Part shown: positions 31,505-33,878 of the stretch, piece by piece
Numbering within the stretch: the stretch's first letter is position 1
How the letters are laid out: every line of letters begins with the position of its first letter
Source: Oscillospiraceae bacterium
Lineage (GTDB): Bacteria > Bacillota > Clostridia > Oscillospirales > Oscillospiraceae
DNA: 33,878 nt
Direction of reading: 5' to 3'
NCBI GenBank assembly: GCA_009784725.1
Contig: WQXS01000021.1
Span: forward strand, 1-33,878
Made by a program: the position numbers and the translations under genes
The notes under the pieces: generated by a model
Database searches by the model: none
What the model saw: the letters and a program-made list of their open reading frames with translations, nothing else
Told to the model about the DNA's origin: nothing

Positions 31505-32314
31505 TTATTTGCCTGTTCCCCATGGAAATTTATGTTCTTTCATGACAGCACGAATAGTCTTAATTGCATTATCGTCCATCCCCGGCAGTGATGAAATTTC
31601 ACGCTCGCTTTTTGATTTGATTACATCAAGGGTTTTAATATTTAATCCTTTTATTGCATTTGCAGCTTCGGGTTCAAGACGGGAAATTAGCACATCAACC
31701 GGTGTAAACTCGTGAAGTTTCTTTTCCGGGAAGCGTTTATCAAATTCTAGTGTTTCTTCTTCCGTTAAATCATCATATACCGAATCGATATAATACTTAC
31801 CATGAATCCCGTCTAAAGCACCCTCATAAAGCAAATAAACCATAAACGGATCAAAAACAGCTCCGTCAGATGTAGTAATACCAAACTCTGCAGCACGTCT
31901 AAAGCCGACACGGGGATAATAATCGGGAATCCCGAAAATCAAAACAGCAGGAAAACCAAGCTTTCTTCCGATTTCAAATGTATGCTGCATCAACGCTCTA
32001 CCGATTCCCCTGCTCTGAAACTCCGGTTTAACCGAGAGCGGTCCGAAAGTCAGAGTATCATGCTTAGTACCGTCTTCGGATTCAATCCAACTTTTTGTAT
32101 AGATAATATGCCCGACGATTTGCCCGTCCAGCACTGCAACGCAGTTTAGCTCCGGCACAAGTGCTTTTACACTCCGCAGTTTATGCACCAATAGGTGTTC
32201 ATTACACATAATCCGGTCTTCGTCCTCTTCCCAGAACTCCCAAAAGGCTTCCCGTGTCAGCTCTTCAACAGCATAATAATTGTCAGGGGTCTCGGGTCTA
32301 ATTATAAGATTCAT
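31505..32314 (-). CDS. GNAT N-acetyltransferase with alpha-CTD-like C-terminal tail
   Basis: The 269-residue protein has a full GNAT domain (about 1-170): FGPLSVKPEFQSRGIGRALM is the acetyl-CoA-binding motif A (core QSRGIGRAL), followed by FPAVLIFGIPDYYPRVGFRR. After about residue 205 comes a helical segment (SRLEPEAANAIKGLNIKTLD, then SEREISSLPGMDDNAIKTIR) like the helix-hairpin-helix RNA polymerase alpha C-terminal domain. The target of acetylation is unknown. ATG 32314 is chosen because AAGGAG lies 8 bases upstream; it overlaps the rsgA stop by one base, so it is translated with the rsgA 3' part. Confidence 0.88.
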   Translation of the reverse strand: MNLIIRPETPDNYYAVEELTREAFWEFWEEDEDRIMCNEHLLVHKLRSVKALVPELNCVAVLDGQIVGHIIYTKSWIESEDGTKHDTLTFGPLSVKPEFQSRGIGRALMQHTFEIGRKLGFPAVLIFGIPDYYPRVGFRRAAEFGITTSDGAVFDPFMVYLLYEGALDGIHGKYYIDSVYDDLTEEETLEFDKRFPEKKLHEFTPVDVLISRLEPEAANAIKGLNIKTLDVIKSKSEREISSLPGMDDNAIKTIRAVMKEHKFPWGTGK

Positions 32315-32712
32315 TACCATATCTCCTTATTCCTGTTGCGCCACCAAACTCCTAATTCTACGCTTTTTGCCGCCCTGTCTCTCATAGCGGCAAGCTTATC
32401 CTCAGCATACAGTGCTTCGCGCTGAAGCTTTAAGTAGCTCTCCCAACGTTCCTGAGTAAACACACCTTGCTTAATTGCCGCCTTTATTGCACATCCGGGT
32501 TCACTTTCATGTCTGCAATCTGAAAACTTACAAGTGCCCAGATGTTCTTCAACATCTGCAAACACGTCCGATACCGAGGATTGAAGTGTTCCTTCCGTGC
32601 TTTCCCACATGCCGATTTCCCGCATTCCGGGGGTGTCTATTATAAACGCACCGCAGGGAAGTGTAAACATCTCACGGTGAGTTTGTATGACGGCCCCTTG
32701 CGTCATCCTCAC
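32314..32712 (-). CDS. RsgA C-terminal part (second frame of the frameshifted gene)
   Basis: The frame is open from 32712 and real family sequence begins at THREMFTLPCGAFIIDTPGM, containing the G3 motif DTPG. It then has the zinc site C-x4-C-x-H-x5-C in CKFSDCRHESEPGC and a helical end. Alone it lacks the P-loop and the OB fold and cannot be a working GTPase. The ATG-like start MRMTQGAV is out of family. Its stop TAA overlaps the GNAT ATG by one base. Confidence 0.7.
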   Translation of the reverse strand: MRMTQGAVIQTHREMFTLPCGAFIIDTPGMREIGMWESTEGTLQSSVSDVFADVEEHLGTCKFSDCRHESEPGCAIKAAIKQGVFTQERWESYLKLQREALYAEDKLAAMRDRAAKSVELGVWWRNRNKEIW

Positions 32713-33370
32713 GTATTTCTTTTACAAGCATTACTTCTTCACCCATTAGAGTGTTGAGCAAGCTTGATTTTCCAACACCGGACGACCCAAGAAAAACACA
32801 GGTTTTCCCCGGCTGCAGATATTTACCAAGAGCGTCAAGCCCGACACCCGTCTTTGCGCTGGTTGTTATTATATCAACACCCGCCGCAATTTCCTCCACC
32901 TGTAAAAGCTGCTCTGCAGGGTCATCAATTAAATCTTCTTTTGTGAGGATTATTACAGGTGTCGCTCCGCTTTGCCACGTGAGAGTCAGATACCGTTCCA
33001 GACGGCGCAGGTTAAAGTTTTGGTTCAGCGACTGCATAATAAATACTATATCAAAGTTTGCCGCAACCGCCTGCTCCGTATATCCGCCCGGCTTCGGATC
33101 CATTCTGGAAAAATAACTTTTCCTCGGTAAAGTCTGTACAATTTGGCAATCCCCGCCATCCACTTCTTTGATAAGCACAAAGTCACCGACCGTAGGAAAA
33201 GGATGAGGCTCCCTGCCGTAATATACACTTGTTTTCAGCTTCCCGTTTCCCGCTCCGTTTTCGCTGATTAAATCATACCTGTCTCTATGAACCGCAGTAA
33301 TGCGTGCAGGAATTAACCCGTCAGCGGGTTTTTCTGTTTCTATATAGCCGTATTGCTTTAAATCTATCAT
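32672..33370 (-). CDS. RsgA N-terminal part (first frame of the frameshifted gene)
   Basis: The 232-residue frame has the RsgA OB fold (about 1-85) and the permuted GTPase order: G4-like TKEDL first, then TSAKTGVGL, then the P-loop FLGSSGVGKSSLLNTLMGEE and the switch sequence KEIREDDARGRHT. Family sequence stops at GRHT; the last residues NSP are out of frame. It lacks the DTPG motif and the zinc domain. AAAGG lies 7 bases before ATG 33370. Expression depends on the 300-base leader upstream. Confidence 0.75.
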   Translation of the reverse strand: MIDLKQYGYIETEKPADGLIPARITAVHRDRYDLISENGAGNGKLKTSVYYGREPHPFPTVGDFVLIKEVDGGDCQIVQTLPRKSYFSRMDPKPGGYTEQAVAANFDIVFIMQSLNQNFNLRRLERYLTLTWQSGATPVIILTKEDLIDDPAEQLLQVEEIAAGVDIITTSAKTGVGLDALGKYLQPGKTCVFLGSSGVGKSSLLNTLMGEEVMLVKEIREDDARGRHTNSP

Positions 33371-33420
33371 TTATATACCTTTCTTAATTTCAAATGCTTC
33401 TGTTTTCCGTTTTCGGACGC

Positions 33421-33469
33421 AAAAATACCGCTCACCAAGCAGCCTCTACCTGTGGCTGCTGCGTTGCGG
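33421..33469 (-). terminator. Terminator-like hairpin in the rsgA leader (possible attenuator)
   Basis: On the minus strand AGCAGCC (33460-33454) pairs with GGCTGCT (33444-33438). An outer CCGC/GCGG pair (33469-33466 with 33431-33428) extends the stem, followed by TATTTTT (33427-33421). It lies about 50 bases before the rsgA start codon in the transcript direction. Confidence 0.55.
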
Positions 33470-33517
33470 ATCAAAAACACCATAAACACGGTGCAGTACA
33501 GCACTATTCACAAAAGG

Positions 33518-33571
33518 TCACTTTCCAAAACGGCACAAAGGACAGGGAAATTCATCTGTCACACAAGACAT
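33518..33571 (-). CDS. 17-residue Cys-containing micro-ORF in the rsgA leader
   Basis: ATG 33571 to TGA 33518 encodes MSCVTDEFPCPLCRFGK with three cysteines, two of them as CPLC. AAGGA lies 10 bases before the ATG, so the ribosome binding site is only fair. It lies between a consensus promoter and a terminator-like hairpin, which is the usual place for a regulatory leader peptide. Too short for a similarity argument. Confidence 0.3.
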   Translation of the reverse strand: MSCVTDEFPCPLCRFGK

Positions 33572-33602
33572 CTCACACTCATCCTTGCACCCGATATTCA
33601 CA

Positions 33603-33632
33603 CTAAGTCTCAATCACCATATATACAAACAT
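33603..33632 (-). CDS. Nine-residue micro-ORF in the rsgA leader
   Basis: ATG 33632 to TAG 33603 encodes MFVYMVIET. AAAGGGG lies 8 bases before the ATG, a strong ribosome binding site, and the ORF begins about 37 bases after the expected transcript start. This arrangement is typical of translated leader peptides that sense ribosome stalling. Confidence 0.4.
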   Translation of the reverse strand: MFVYMVIET

Positions 33633-33675
33633 CAAAACAACCCCTTTCAAGGTAAAATCCAAGTATTTCAGCGCA

Positions 33676-33704
33676 ATTATAGTACACCCATACCAAAATG
33701 TCAA
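33676..33704 (-). promoter_or_regulatory. Consensus sigma-A promoter of the rsgA leader
   Basis: On the minus strand -35 TTGACA (33699-33704), a 17-base spacer and -10 TATAAT (33676-33681) match the consensus at all twelve positions. The transcript would start near 33669 and run about 300 bases before the rsgA ATG. That stretch (33371-33669) holds only the micro-ORFs and the hairpin listed here. Confidence 0.9.
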
Positions 33705-33799
33705 CAAGCAGACAAAATGGTACTTGCGATTTTATGCAACCCATAGTAAAATACATTGGTGCTATGGTTTAGTATTCGAAGCATTCATAGATTATGTTA

Positions 33800-33822
33800 T
33801 TGTGTCGGCACTGCCGACACAA
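33800..33822. repeat. Perfect 23-base palindrome
   Basis: TTGTGTCGGCA and TGCCGACACAA flank a single C. It lies 36 bases before the possible gene start at 33858 and could be an operator for it or a weak terminator. A looser CCATAG/CTATGG pair lies at 33741-33767. Confidence 0.6.
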
Positions 33823-33857
33823 TTCAACTTTATAACTATATTAGCAGGGGTAGTAAT

Positions 33858-33878
33858 GTGAAAAATAATGATTGCACA
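33858..33878 (+). CDS. Possible gene start cut by the right edge
   Basis: GTG at 33858 has AGGGG 7 bases upstream and opens a frame reading MKNNDCT up to the window end. Only seven codons are visible, so no product can be named. Confidence 0.35.

Larger units (their letters stand above)
32314..33370 (-). pseudogene. rsgA: rsgA (YloQ) ribosome small-subunit GTPase gene with a +1 frameshift
   Basis: Two frames together give one complete RsgA of about 350 residues. The first frame (33370 down to about 32685) covers the OB fold and most of the GTPase; the second (to 32314) covers the rest and the zinc domain. The family sequence GRHTTTHREMF is reached if one A is removed from the minus-strand ACAAACT (T run 32682-32684). 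RsgA assists late 30S maturation as a circularly permuted GTPase. With one extra base the first frame ends eight residues after GRHT at TGA 32672. It may be a true mutation, programmed frameshifting or an assembly error. Confidence 0.85.

Noticed and set aside
33394-33655. Two + strand open frames of about 70 codons rich in His and Thr
   Set aside because: They lie antisense to the rsgA leader, whose promoter and hairpin account for the region, and they have no ribosome binding site.

Overview
The window reads as chromosomal DNA of an anaerobic, motile, Gram-positive Clostridia-type bacterium (Firmicutes). The reasons are a Bacillus/Clostridium-style fla/che gene order with SigD, FapA (DUF342), YaaR (DUF327) and a SwrB/DUF6115-like protein, strong AGGAGG-type ribosome binding sites, TTGACA/TATAAT promoters and a desulfoferrodoxin. 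The species cannot be named from the sequence. No rRNA, tRNA, CRISPR array or complete transposon was recognised.

Left edge (1-1.4 kb, + strand): the 3' part of a YafQ-type toxin gene, a doubtful small membrane protein on the minus strand, and a DUF6883/DUF4926 pair in which the DUF6883 gene is cut by an in-frame TAG. A bidirectional hairpin terminator at 1396-1415 separates this from the next block.

Centre (1.4-21.7 kb, minus strand): a long flagellar and chemotaxis cluster. In transcription order it holds a J-domain/degenerate-GGDEF protein, fliD, fliS, a FlgN-like chaperone, yaaR, cheW, cheR, flgB, flgC, fliE, fliO, fliP, fliQ, fliR, flhB, flhA, flhF, flhG, a PilZ protein, the sigma-28 gene, fapA, a small acidic protein and a SwrB-like membrane protein. 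It encodes filament capping and chaperones, rod start, the export gate, FlhF/FlhG placement control, c-di-GMP sensing and the late-gene sigma factor. The middle of the canonical operon (fliF to fliM/fliY, cheY, hook and motor genes) is missing between fliE and fliO, so those genes must lie elsewhere or be lost. Candidate promoters lie before the J-domain gene, before fliD (sigma-D-like), before flgB (inside a palindrome) and before the sigma gene. Short repeats sit at or just after the 3' ends of cheW, flhA and the sigma gene.

Right of the cluster (21.9-28.3 kb, + strand): a DUF3791/DUF3990 pair (possible ADP-ribosyltransferase toxin module), a TIM-barrel protein, an HD phosphohydrolase, a GH8 glycosidase without signal peptide, YjbQ, desulfoferrodoxin and an orphan LytS/YesM-type histidine kinase.

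Far right (28.3-33.9 kb, mostly minus strand): a three-gene ABC-2 exporter preceded by a consensus promoter, an 8-codon ORF, a Cys-rich 64-residue ORF and an intrinsic terminator; then a GNAT acetyltransferase with an alpha-CTD-like tail; then an rsgA gene broken by a one-base frameshift. rsgA is preceded by a 300-base leader built the same way: consensus promoter, micro-ORFs, terminator-like hairpin. The window ends in the possible first codons of a + strand gene. The most interesting items are the two attenuator-like leaders, the J-domain/NTF2-like/GGDEF fusion, the compressed flagellar cluster and the two interrupted genes.
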